Part shown: positions 9,158-17,768 of the stretch, piece after piece | Layout: each line of letters begins with the position of its first letter | Numbering within the stretch: position 1 is the stretch's first letter | Source: Bradyrhizobium sp. sGM-13 | Lineage (GTDB): Bacteria; Pseudomonadota; Alphaproteobacteria; Rhizobiales; Xanthobacteraceae | Direction: 5' to 3' | DNA: 64,000 nucleotides | NCBI RefSeq assembly: GCF_018398875.1 | Contig: NZ_JAGWDK010000017.1 | Coordinates: 85,407 to 149,406 of the forward strand | Position numbers and translations under genes: made by a program | The notes under the pieces: model-generated | What the model was told of the DNA's origin: nothing | The model's database searches: none | What the model saw: the letters and a program-made list of their open reading frames with translations, nothing else

Positions 9158-9517
9158 ATGATTCGTCACATCGTCTTGTTCAGCGCCAAAGATCGGGCCC
9201 ATATCGACCAAATCATCGAGGGCCTTTCGCTTCTCACCACAATCCCGCATGCACGCCGGCTCGAGGTTGCGCGCAACCGCAAGACCGACCAGCTTGGCAA
9301 CGAGATCGACGTGGTGGTTTATGGTGAGTTCGACAACGAGACGGAGCTCGCAGCATACAAAGCGCACGATCTCTACCAGGAATCGATCAGGCGGGTACGA
9401 TCCCTCCGGGAGCTGCGGTTCGCGGCCGACTATAATGTAGCCACAGATGCGCGGTTCGCCTCGACGGCAGCGGTAAGCCAAGGTAGTGGGCGCTTCGGGT
9501 CCACCGGCGGGGGTTAA
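9158..9517 (+). CDS. Dabb (stress-responsive alpha/beta-barrel) domain protein
   Basis: This 119-aa protein starts MIRHIVLFSAKD, the usual opening of the dimeric Dabb ferredoxin-like fold. It continues with the NEIDVVVYGEFDN strand and the YKAHDLYQESI helix typical of this fold. The Dabb core takes about 95 residues and a low-complexity tail follows. I chose the ATG at 9158 over 9131 because family similarity begins there. Its role beside bioR and pabB is unknown. Dabb proteins range from stress proteins to small cyclases. Confidence 0.75.
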   Translation: MIRHIVLFSAKDRAHIDQIIEGLSLLTTIPHARRLEVARNRKTDQLGNEIDVVVYGEFDNETELAAYKAHDLYQESIRRVRSLRELRFAADYNVATDARFASTAAVSQGSGRFGSTGGG

Positions 9518-9619
9518 CCTGGCAATCGATCTCAAGACCTTGCGGAGCCAGACGAGCGTCGCTCTCGTCGGGGTGGGGATTCGTAATCGGAGCGCGTCTC
9601 ACCAGCACGCCAATCGTCG

Positions 9620-11026
9620 GTGAGTGACAAGGCGATGCACGTCCGCGAACTGCAGTGGATTGAGCCTGTCACCGCGATGCGCTGTCTCGCGCATCGCCCG
9701 CACCTGACGTTCCTCGATAGCGCTGCACCGCAGCTGCTCGGGCGCTACTCCTATATGGCCTGCGACCCCTTCAGCACCTATATGGTCGCGGACGGACAGG
9801 CGAGTTGCAACGGAGAGACTCTTGCGGGCAATCCGTGGCGAGCTCTTCGCACCCTGCTCGCCAGGTACCGCGAAGAGCATCGTCCCGATCTGCCGCCGTT
9901 CCAGGGTGGTGCGGCCGGCTTCTTTGCTTATGATCTGAACAGGACACTGGAGCGACTGCCCGCGCCGGCAATTTCCGGTCAGAGGTTGCCGCAATCCATC
10001 CTGCATTTCTATGATGTGGTCATCAGCTTCGACCACCGTGACGAAAAATGCTGGCTCGTCTCGACCGGATGGCCGGAGCAGGATCTCGCACGACGGCGCG
10101 AGCGTGCGCGCCGTCGGGCCGATGAGTTTGCAGCGCGGCTCGCCGGCCCAAGGGCGCCGCGGAATGACCTCCCCGCCACAGCGGGCGCATGGCATTCGAA
10201 CTTCAGCCGTGAGGGCTACATTGCGGCGGTGCAGCGCGTCATCGACTTGATTCTGGCTGGCGACATCTTCCAAGCGAACATTGCGCAGCGCTTCAGCGCC
10301 CGCCTGTCGAGCTCATTTGATCCGCTGGCTTTCTATTGTCGGCTGCGGTCGTTGAACCCGGCCCCCTTTGCGGCCCTCCTGCGCTATGGCAGGCTGACCA
10401 TTGCCTCGAGCTCGCCAGAACGATTCCTCAAACTTAATGGACGGCAGGTCGAAACGCGCCCGATCAAGGGCACGATCGCGCGCTCCGCTGATTCCAAGGA
10501 CGACCGGCGCCGCGCTGAACTCCTCCTCGCGTCCGAAAAGGACCGTGCCGAGAACACGATGATCGTCGACCTCCTGCGCAACGATCTGTCACGTGTTTGC
10601 ACGCCGCAGTCGGTCGAGGTTCCAGCGCTGTGTGCCCTGGAATCCTATGCCTCAGTGCACCACCTCGTGTCGACCGTGACGGGTGAACTTGCCGGAGATG
10701 AAGACGCCGTCACCTTACTGCGAGCGTGCTTTCCCGGCGGCTCCATCACCGGGGCGCCCAAGGTGCGATCGATGGAAATTATTGCGGAGATCGAGCGGGT
10801 GGCGCGAGAGGTCTATTGCGGGGCGATCGGCTTTATCGGCTTCAACGGGCACATGGATACGAACATTGCGATCCGCACGGTCACATTCGACGATGACTTG
10901 GCTGTGTTTTATGCAGGGAGCGGGATCACGGCGATGTCGGATCCAGAGGCCGAATACGAGGAGACGCTCGCCAAGGCGCAGCGAATCTTTGACGCATTTC
11001 GTGCTGGGAGCTGTGGTGCATTTTGA
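9620..11026 (+). CDS. pabB: Aminodeoxychorismate synthase component I
   Basis: With glutamine amidotransferase PabA, this chorismate-binding enzyme makes 4-amino-4-deoxychorismate, the precursor of p-aminobenzoate and folate. The 468-aa protein has the full chorismate-binding fold: FQANIAQRFSARL, RPIKGTIARS, DLLRNDLSRVC, FPGGSITGAPKVRSMEII and GAIGFIGFNG. The PIKGT motif favours PabB over anthranilate synthase TrpE. The start is a GTG at 9620 or an ATG at 9635. The stop overlaps the pabA start. A lyase gene (pabC) is not present here. Confidence 0.92.
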   Translation: MSDKAMHVRELQWIEPVTAMRCLAHRPHLTFLDSAAPQLLGRYSYMACDPFSTYMVADGQASCNGETLAGNPWRALRTLLARYREEHRPDLPPFQGGAAGFFAYDLNRTLERLPAPAISGQRLPQSILHFYDVVISFDHRDEKCWLVSTGWPEQDLARRRERARRRADEFAARLAGPRAPRNDLPATAGAWHSNFSREGYIAAVQRVIDLILAGDIFQANIAQRFSARLSSSFDPLAFYCRLRSLNPAPFAALLRYGRLTIASSSPERFLKLNGRQVETRPIKGTIARSADSKDDRRRAELLLASEKDRAENTMIVDLLRNDLSRVCTPQSVEVPALCALESYASVHHLVSTVTGELAGDEDAVTLLRACFPGGSITGAPKVRSMEIIAEIERVAREVYCGAIGFIGFNGHMDTNIAIRTVTFDDDLAVFYAGSGITAMSDPEAEYEETLAKAQRIFDAFRAGSCGAF

Positions 11027-11607
11027 TTGTCATCATCGACAACTACGACTCCTTTGTCTTCAACATTGCCCGCTATTTCCGCAAGCTAGGTGCAGCAACG
11101 GCAGTGATACGGAACGACGCCGTCAGCGTCAGCGACCTTACCGGCCTCAAGCCGCGCGCCGTGGTCCTCTCCCCTGGTCCCTGCACACCACTTCAGGCCG
11201 GAATCTCGACCGCCGTCATCCGCGAACTGTCAGGTCGCGTCCCAATTCTGGGCATCTGCCTCGGACACCAGTGCATTGGGAGCGCGTTCGGCGGACGCGT
11301 GGCGCGTGCACGTCGTCCCATGCACGGCCGGTCCTCATACGTAGCCCATGACGGCCGCGGACTGTTCAAGGACCTTTCGTCCCCACTCTGCGTTGGACGC
11401 TACCATTCGCTTGTTGTTGAGCTCGACGGGTCATGCGCACCGCAACTCGCAGTGACAGCGCGTTCGGACGAAGGCGAGATCATGGCCCTCGCACATCGCT
11501 CTCACCCGACCTATGGCGTGCAGTTCCACCCGGAATCGATACTCACTCAACAAGGGCAGCTGCTACTGATGAACTTCTTGCGACTCGCAGAGACTCGTAG
11601 ATCGTAA
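11023..11607 (+). CDS. pabA: Aminodeoxychorismate synthase component II (glutamine amidotransferase)
   Basis: This 194-aa class I amidotransferase supplies ammonia to PabB. The catalytic triad is visible: Cys in GICLGHQCIG, and His and Glu in GVQFHPES. The oxyanion-loop sequence SPGPCTP is also present. The start is a TTG that overlaps the pabB stop (TTGA), giving tight coupling. Paired with PabB it is read as PabA, though such subunits can also serve anthranilate synthase. Confidence 0.92.
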   Translation: MIVIIDNYDSFVFNIARYFRKLGAATAVIRNDAVSVSDLTGLKPRAVVLSPGPCTPLQAGISTAVIRELSGRVPILGICLGHQCIGSAFGGRVARARRPMHGRSSYVAHDGRGLFKDLSSPLCVGRYHSLVVELDGSCAPQLAVTARSDEGEIMALAHRSHPTYGVQFHPESILTQQGQLLLMNFLRLAETRRS

Positions 11608-11698
11608 GGATATCGGAGAGCGTGTCGCACAATTGCCAGCTGGACGCACGGAAGCGAATTCGTCAGCTTCTGCGGGTTTGATAGGTACTAAGCAGATG

Positions 11699-12539
11699 GG
11701 TCGTGTGGACACTTATTTCACATCCAGAGCATGATGGCTGGAGAGTGACGACGGCGCAATCGCTTCGGGCGGTTTTTCGAGGCGGGTTGCTACGCGTCGG
11801 AACTGCTTGAGCTTGCTGAAGCCGCATTCCACACGATGTTTCTGGGCGTAGAGATGCTTGTCGAGCGGATATTTGAGCCCCCGTGACCGGTTGTTGGGAA
11901 TGACAGTCCGCTCTTGGCGGGCGTTGGCTAGGCGTAAGTGGTCCGCGTCATAGGCCGTGTCAGCCATGACGACTTCGGCGGATAATCCCTCTATCAAGGC
12001 TGCGGCTTGCGGTGTATCACCGTTCTGACCCGCAGTTAGTATGAGCCGCACGGGCATCCCAAGCCTCGGACGACCATGTGGATCTTGGTGCTCAGGCCAT
12101 CGCGAGAACGGCCGATGGCTCGATCTTCAGGCCCTTTTTTTAGCCCCGGCAGCGTGCTGATGGGCTCGGACGATGGTGGAATCAACGATCAGGTATTCGA
12201 AGTCCGGATTAGCGGACATCGCCTCGAAGATTCGCCACCAAACAACCTGGGTGTTCAGCGACTGAAGGGCCGGAAAACGCTGTTCCAATCGCCAAACAGC
12301 TCTGGAAGATCACGCCAGGGAGCACCCGTGCGCACAATCCAAAGGACGCCCTCCACGACATCCGGTGGTCGCGTCCCGTCGATCCCCTTTGATCGGGCCG
12401 GCCGATGATCAGTGGCCCTATCCGATCCCACGCCGCGTCGCTCAAGACCAAGCCGTCCATCACACCCAAGACTGTCCCCCAAAAAGCAGCCTTGAATCTG
12501 ATTGCCGCCTCAAGGGAATCCCCAAAAGTCCACAGCACC
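11699..12539 (-). mobile_element. IS5-family element, decayed (copy A)
   Basis: An 841-bp element is bounded by imperfect inverted ends: GGTCGTGTGGACACTTA at 11699 and the minus-strand GGTGCTGTGGACTTTT ending at 12539. The transposase reads on the minus strand in several frames. N-terminal LSDAAWDRIGPLI and RTGAPWRDLPELFGDWN lie at 12270-12450. C-terminal GQNGDTPQAAALIEGL, VMADTAYDADHLR and ECGFSKLKQFRRVATR lie at 11713-12057. Frameshifts near 12070 and 12300 inactivate it. Confidence 0.8.
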
Positions 12540-13078
12540 TAATCCTAGAGAGCCCCTCGCCGCGTCCGGTTAGCGGCCGAGCTAAAGGCATCATCCCGTG
12601 CGCTCCCCCGGAATCAACAAATGAGACCGCAAGGCCATCGATCGGGCGAGCGGTTTTGTGACGCTCCTCGCGAGAAAGTTGCACCATGATCCTTTAAGGT
12701 GTTTTGCGGACTTACAACTGCGCGCTCGGTTGTAGTCAATGCGGCACGCTAAGGTCTCCGCTTGATCGTAGGCGCGCGCATGATGCTGCCCTGACGCCGG
12801 ACGGCTGAAGAGCGCTGGGTCGTCAGGTTCTCGACAGCTCCACATAGCAAAGTGTGGTCTCCGGACGCCCGAAAGACGGCTGATGACACCGGAAGAACAT
12901 TGGAGTGCCCGATGCTCAGCTGCTTGGAAGCGGCCCCTTGGGAACGTACGCTGGTTTGTTGTTGAGGTCCGACGTCCAGAAGCAGATTCGCAGTTGAAGC
13001 CTTGATCGTTCTCGGTCTGCCGTCTGAAATTCCACATCAGATCCGAGCCTAGCTTCGGATCGGCCTAAATTTTCGAAA
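12540..13078. other. Gene-poor stretch
   Basis: No frame here encodes a recognisable protein. The minus-strand frame at 12591-13037 has random composition. Confidence 0.4.
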
Positions 13079-13692
13079 GTGAGAACGGATGGATCTCCTT
13101 TAACTAACCGACTACATCAACAATCGGGCAACGCGGACCCGCAGGAGAGGACACCGGAGTTCTCGTCCGCAGATGCGGCGGCCTTTAGGCGCCAGCTGGG
13201 CGAATTTGCCAATTCAGACCCTCGCAGGCAGCCCCCACTGATCCAGTCGGCGCGCCACCACCGGAACCTATGTCCATGACGCAACCGCGCTGGGAGGACT
13301 ACTCCCGAGTAGTCGCAAGGTAGCGGCGGTAAGGCGATGCCGGGCATTTCGGTGCCGCAGCCGCTCCAATCAAGTGGGGATTTCGTCCGTCGCAGAAGGC
13401 AGCCTCTTTATGCCGAGGATGCGCCCCTCATTTGGGGCTTGAGAACGCACTCAAGAAGACGGCCACTGAGCGCACCGCCAAGGGCCATGTAGATTATCTT
13501 CTCGGCTTGGGCCGCTGGCTCTTTGATAACAACAAGCAGGCCATCGCCGGTCGACTCAATGACGCTTCGCTCAACGATGATGTCCGGCAGTTCATAGGCG
13601 ACAGCTACGACAGGAGGAGAGTCCTTACCGCGCTAAATTACCTCCGGGCGTCCCAATCCTCGAGCGGTGTGCCGCCGATCGCCGGCATTTGA
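13079..13692 (+). pseudogene. Fragment of a possible type III effector (repeat-module type)
   Basis: Protein-like segments occur in successive frames: FSSADAAAFRRQLG near 13165, MTQPRWEDYSRVVAR near 13272, MPGISVPQPLQSSGDF near 13337, and an open 86-codon stretch from 13432. That last stretch holds ERTAKGHVDYLLGLGRWLF, SLNDDVRQFIGDSYDRRRVL and ALNYLRASQS. This module resembles, from memory, the repeated segments of large rhizobial effectors of the SUMO-protease (NopD/XopD-like) class. Frameshifts near 13315 and 13440 break it and no protease domain follows. The effector link is inference. Confidence 0.4.
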
Positions 13693-13881
13693 CGGTTCAG
13701 CTGCCAAGCAGAAGGAAGTCGGGGTCACGACGCTCCCGATCGAATTTCAGTCGGCCCCCGTTGTCGATCTGTTCGAGGGAGCCCGCGCCGGCTTCGAGCT
13801 CATCGAGGATTTCCTCTCGGTGATAACGGTCTGCTTGATGGCGTCACCACAGCGACGCTCTGGCGCGAGACACTCAGGTAA

Positions 13882-16122
13882 CTACATCCCGAGGCGCGCG
13901 AACTGCATCGACGCGTGCTCCGCCTCGGGAAGGGGGTACCACGGGGCAATGCTCAACAACGACTTACAGAACGCAGGCGTGAGCTTGCCACGGTGAATCA
14001 CAACGTTCTCGTGCCCCGTCGCAGCTTGGGCGCTCTGCCAATGCCGATTGTAGCCACGCTGTTCATTGGACTTCACGTGGCAAGCGGCGAAGTCGGCGTC
14101 ACCCAGCGACGCCAACTGCCACGCATGTACCGGCCGCTTCGTATGGATGTGCACCCACATCGGGCTTGGCATCGCACCACTACGCAGCGCCTTGGGCTGC
14201 AGCTTGATCTCGAACAGCGTCCCTGGCTCGCCCTTCAAGGCGCGCGGTGGATCCACAGACGCCAGTTCCTCGGCCGCCCGCAACTGTTCAAGGTACTTCT
14301 GCGACGGAAACGCGTAGGTCTTCATGCAATCGATCGTGATCGCCGCCTTTCGCGCGTTCAATGAGTTTGTCTGTCCCTGAACCTCGGACAACATCGCCTT
14401 AAGCCGGACTATTTTTTCGTGCACTTCCGGCACTTGCGCAGGCGTGAGTAGGCCACGTCGGCGAGGCTCCTCCAGCGCGGCTACACAGGCCTCAATCTCG
14501 GCGGCCTGCGTCTGCAGGCGCTTAACGACGAGATCCACGACGTGGTTGGCGTCCTCGGGCTTCATCTGGCGCGCTTGCGAGACGGCGCTTTGCTGAGCCG
14601 GCAGATCGAACTGCAGCAGCTCGTCCAATCGCTTGAGTAATCCCGTCAGTGCGTTCCTGGAGGGCGGAGCCTGCCACATCTCCAGGTGCCCGGTCGCCGA
14701 TGATGACGCCCTCGCGCGTGCCTCCTCTGCACTCGCGAGTTTCTTCGTACCCAGATCCGAGAGTACGATAACCTTGGCTGTCGGGGCCGTGGCAGCGTCG
14801 GGCCTGGCGAGCTGCGGCTCGCGCAGCCCGGCAGTTGAACTCCTCTCGCCTGCGGCCGGTGCGCGCTTGCCTTTCCCCTTCCTGCGCGCCGCGTGGCCCT
14901 CAGCCAATAAGACGGTATTTTCCGGTATCGCAGCCTGGGCAGGCGGTTCAATCAGGACTGGCCTCTTTGGCTGCACTGCCAAAAGTCGCGTGACTTCGTG
15001 CGCGGTGACCCATGCACCTTCCACGATCTGGTTCAACAGTTCCAATGGAAGGTCGGCATCCGTTCCGGCATCCCTTAGCCTGGCAACGATGCCGTTCACC
15101 CCTGACGCAAATTCCGAAAGCCGCTCCATGACTCCTTCCAGAACGGTGCAGTGCTCTGCGTCGAGTGCCGCTCCGTTGCTGTTTAAAACCGCGTCGGCCG
15201 TCGAGAGGAATGCCGGAAAAACATCCTCGATGAAGGTCCCGAGCAGACGCACTCGCCCGTTCTCACCCATGAGGATTTCCCTCACGGCTGGTCCGAACGT
15301 GCTCGCCTGCGGCACAATCATGAGCTGCGCGAGAGCGATCCGCGATTGCAGATACATGCACTTCGTATTAAGTGCCCAGCCGGTATGCAGCCGTAGTGCG
15401 GCCTCTTCGGCCTTCCGCATCTCGGGCGTAGTGCTTGGCAAGTTGGCAGTGGCCGCGCAGACGGACTGCATCCGTTCCGAGCGCAATGCCTTCTTTCCCC
15501 ACCACTCCATGCAGGCCAGGTAGTGCTTCGCCACGCTGGAAACCGCTCGGCTCAGCTGGCCGGGCGGCGCGTTGGATTGGCGCATCTGGTCGAGCACGGC
15601 TGCTGCTTTCTTCCTGCTCGCCTCCAAGTCGTGGATAGTCCACGTGGCCACGGCGTTGCATTCGTCCGCCGCATCGAGCGTCTCGTCGCGGAGTCGGCGA
15701 GCCTGCTTGTCGGACAGAATGCTACGCGCCATATCTCGGGGCAGGCCCGCGTAGTAGTCCAGAACTGCTGAGCCTGCCTTGACGACTTGATCGATCAGCT
15801 CTTGCGCCTCCGACGGGTTCCGGGCTTGCGTGGCCACATTACGACAAGCATCAAGGTCCTCAAGCAGGCTGCGCATTTTTCGCTTTGCTGCCTTGTTCTC
15901 GTCGCCTCTTGGGGCTGCCACACCCGAAGTTGGTGGCTGGCTCACGAGCGGCGCCGTTCTATCTTGAGGCCCGGAGCGCATCCGCTCCACGACGGAGTCG
16001 AATGATTGCCTGCCTTGCCCGGGGGCGGGACCGGGCTCCGGGCTCAAACTGCTCGATCCCCACGTGCTGTCGGCTCCTGCAGCCCCAACGTGCGATTTGC
16101 CAGGTCGGTCAATGCCCGTCAT
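13882..16122 (-). CDS. Putative type III secreted effector, 746 aa
   Basis: I chose the ATG at 16122 because GGAG lies 6-10 nt upstream and a tts box lies 43 nt upstream. The first 80 residues are rich in Ser, Pro, Gly and Gln (WGSSSLSPEPGPAPGQG), typical of a secretion leader. The rest is mainly helical, with a Lys/Arg-rich linker (RRKGKGKRAP) around the middle and a conserved-looking C-terminal region (MWVHIHTKRPVHAWQLASLG). I recognise no catalytic domain. The tts box makes secretion by the symbiotic type III system likely. The host target is unknown. The gene is intact although its surroundings are IS debris. Confidence 0.65.
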   Translation of the reverse strand: MTGIDRPGKSHVGAAGADSTWGSSSLSPEPGPAPGQGRQSFDSVVERMRSGPQDRTAPLVSQPPTSGVAAPRGDENKAAKRKMRSLLEDLDACRNVATQARNPSEAQELIDQVVKAGSAVLDYYAGLPRDMARSILSDKQARRLRDETLDAADECNAVATWTIHDLEASRKKAAAVLDQMRQSNAPPGQLSRAVSSVAKHYLACMEWWGKKALRSERMQSVCAATANLPSTTPEMRKAEEAALRLHTGWALNTKCMYLQSRIALAQLMIVPQASTFGPAVREILMGENGRVRLLGTFIEDVFPAFLSTADAVLNSNGAALDAEHCTVLEGVMERLSEFASGVNGIVARLRDAGTDADLPLELLNQIVEGAWVTAHEVTRLLAVQPKRPVLIEPPAQAAIPENTVLLAEGHAARRKGKGKRAPAAGERSSTAGLREPQLARPDAATAPTAKVIVLSDLGTKKLASAEEARARASSSATGHLEMWQAPPSRNALTGLLKRLDELLQFDLPAQQSAVSQARQMKPEDANHVVDLVVKRLQTQAAEIEACVAALEEPRRRGLLTPAQVPEVHEKIVRLKAMLSEVQGQTNSLNARKAAITIDCMKTYAFPSQKYLEQLRAAEELASVDPPRALKGEPGTLFEIKLQPKALRSGAMPSPMWVHIHTKRPVHAWQLASLGDADFAACHVKSNEQRGYNRHWQSAQAATGHENVVIHRGKLTPAFCKSLLSIAPWYPLPEAEHASMQFARLGM

Positions 16123-16164
16123 ATTCCATCTCCGATATGGGCGAGAATGCGCAGCCTGTCTGGA

Positions 16165-16194
16165 TAGACAGGCTGGCTGACGAGTAGCTGACGA
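16165..16194 (-). promoter_or_regulatory. tts box (TtsI-binding element)
   Basis: On the minus strand the 30-mer begins TCGTCAGCTACTCGTCAGCC and ends CTGTCTA. It matches the rhizobial tts-box consensus (tcGTCAGctTntcGaaAGctannccnnctA) at all but a few positions, including the invariant GTCAG and the second AG. It lies 43 nt upstream of the start codon at 16122. TtsI activates type III secretion genes in response to flavonoids. Confidence 0.8.
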
Positions 16195-16284
16195 AGGGCG
16201 TTTTTCCGGATGCACAAGAAAACCCAGGTACCGTCGGTTGCAATTCCATGGGGTCTGGCGTGCTACTGGAGGCAACGGGGATGA

Positions 16285-16510
16285 CCGCGTCGCCGTGACC
16301 GCCATAAGGAACCGCGCTGTCAGGCTGCGACAGAATCGGCCGTGACGGCGATCCTTGAGACTCCGCCCTATGCCGGCTGCTTTGTCTATAGGGACTTGGC
16401 AAAGACCATCCCGAAATACCGGAGCGCCGCCACGAGAATGCTCGCGTCCTGAAACGGACTGGTGGATTGTGGTGAGGCAAAAATACCCGGCGAATATCGA
16501 TTGGCAGACC
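16285..16510 (+). pseudogene. Duplicated fragment of the serine recombinase
   Basis: This plus-strand segment is a diverged copy of 18440-18665. Shared runs include GTCGGCCGTGACGGCGATCC-like DNA and the protein pattern TDWWIVVRQKYPANIDWQTF, matching TDWRIVVREKYPAYIDWETF in the larger copy. It ends about 90 bp before the tts box. It is too short to function. Confidence 0.7.
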
Positions 16511-16699
16511 TTCGGCTGCCGCACGTCCTGTTCTCCGGGAAGGAGATGCGAGTCCGAAGAGCTTACTGATCCAGCGGTGATGCACCAATCCTGACCAGAC
16601 GCAGAACGTCGGTCAAAACAACATTTTCTTGCCCCACGTCCGAATTCCGATGTTGCGCAGCTCTTTTCCAAAGCACAATCTTGCCGAAGCTGCCGCCCA

Positions 16700-17283
16700 T
16701 CCCAGCCCAGTCAGAAGCGGCGCGGGATCGCCTCCAATGTCCTGGTTACATCCTCGCCCAGCTTCGACAACCGCGCCCCGCCACAGCAGGCGCAGGTGGT
16801 GGGGGGTATAGAGCGGCAATCTGGGTGCGAAGAGCGCGACAACCCGATTGACGCACTTCCACACTGTTTGCCGCGCGGCACGGGGGGATCGATGACGACG
16901 CGCTCGCGTTCGATGTCATCCGGCCAGGCCTTGCGTACCGGCCGCTTGCGCGTGAACGCGCGCACGGTCTGGGTTTTCGCCGCCGCGGCCCGAGCTGCAA
17001 GCTCATCCTCGGTCGCCGACATTACCAGATCTTTCAACTGCTCGATCAGCCGCGCCGTGGGTTCGGAGCGCGACCCATGCAACTCGCGTTTCAGCTTTTC
17101 GATCCTGAGCTGCAGATGAGCGATCAGCGCTTCGGTGTCGGACAGCTTTGCCTTCGCGCTGGCGGCTTCAGCCACGGCCGCATCACGCTCAGCCTCGACC
17201 CTTTGCCGCGCTTCACGCTCGACCAGCAGCGCCGCCTGGGCTCTCGCGAGGTCCGAAGGAAGATCATCCGACTTCAAATTCAT
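16700..17283 (-). pseudogene. IS66-family transposase TnpC, N-terminal part
   Basis: The minus strand starts MNLKSDDLPSDLARAQAAL at 17283 and continues with the coiled-coil region, ELHGSRSEPTARLIEQL and the zinc-like TTCACCGGARLSKLGEDVTR, as in IS66 TnpC. A frameshift near 16850 disturbs the segment before the CACCGG motif, and the gene stops at about residue 190 of a normal 500 or so. The catalytic DDE part is missing. The matching TnpA and TnpB lie at 19.85-20.57 kb, separated by an inserted recombinase. Confidence 0.8.
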
Positions 17284-17399
17284 GAAGCGAGTGAAATCAG
17301 ATTGGCTGGCAAGTTCAATCACAAAATGTTTATCCAACTCGCGTTGGACGCCACGTTCCTTGAGGAGCGTCGGGAGATACCCATAAGAGTAACGATGAC

Positions 17400-17765
17400 G
17401 TGGCGACCTCCGAAGAGGTGGAAGTCGTTGATCCGCGTCATCCGCTTTACGGTCGGCGCTATCGCTTAATCTCGATCGGCAAGGAGACGACAACACGCGG
17501 AGCGTGCAAGGAGCTCTTTGCGCGTGTACGTTACCGATTCGGTCTCACGCTTCTTCTGCCGCTCGGGGTGACGAATCTTGAGCGGAACGGCTTGCTGCGC
17601 GCCGCGCCAACCAAGCTGAGCCTCGACGCGCTGCAGGACTTAATCGCGTTGGCCGAAGAGAGCGGGGGCACATGCCCATCGAACCTCGAGAGGTCTGGCG
17701 CAGTCTGCCGGAAGCGCTCCGGCAGGCGATCGCAGAGGATCTCGGCCAAGTCCTGCGGGAGATGA
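17400..17765 (+). CDS. Recombinase-associated small protein (DUF5372-like)
   Basis: This 121-codon frame contains VEVVDPRHPLYGRRYRLISI, FGLTLLLPLG and TKLSLDALQDLIALAEE. In rhizobial elements a short protein of this pattern precedes a large serine recombinase, and I assign it by that pattern and position. The last 25 codons look random and overlap the next frame at 17672-17770 (VWRSLPEALRQAIAEDLGQ), which is probably another short companion ORF of the same element. The function of these companions is unknown. Confidence 0.45.
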   Translation: MATSEEVEVVDPRHPLYGRRYRLISIGKETTTRGACKELFARVRYRFGLTLLLPLGVTNLERNGLLRAAPTKLSLDALQDLIALAEESGGTCPSNLERSGAVCRKRSGRRSQRISAKSCGR

Positions 17766-17768
17766 GCG

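Noticed and set aside
14633..15523. A 296-codon plus-strand frame within the effector gene.
   Set aside because: It is antisense to the effector, has a Ser/Ala-rich shadow composition and no start signal.
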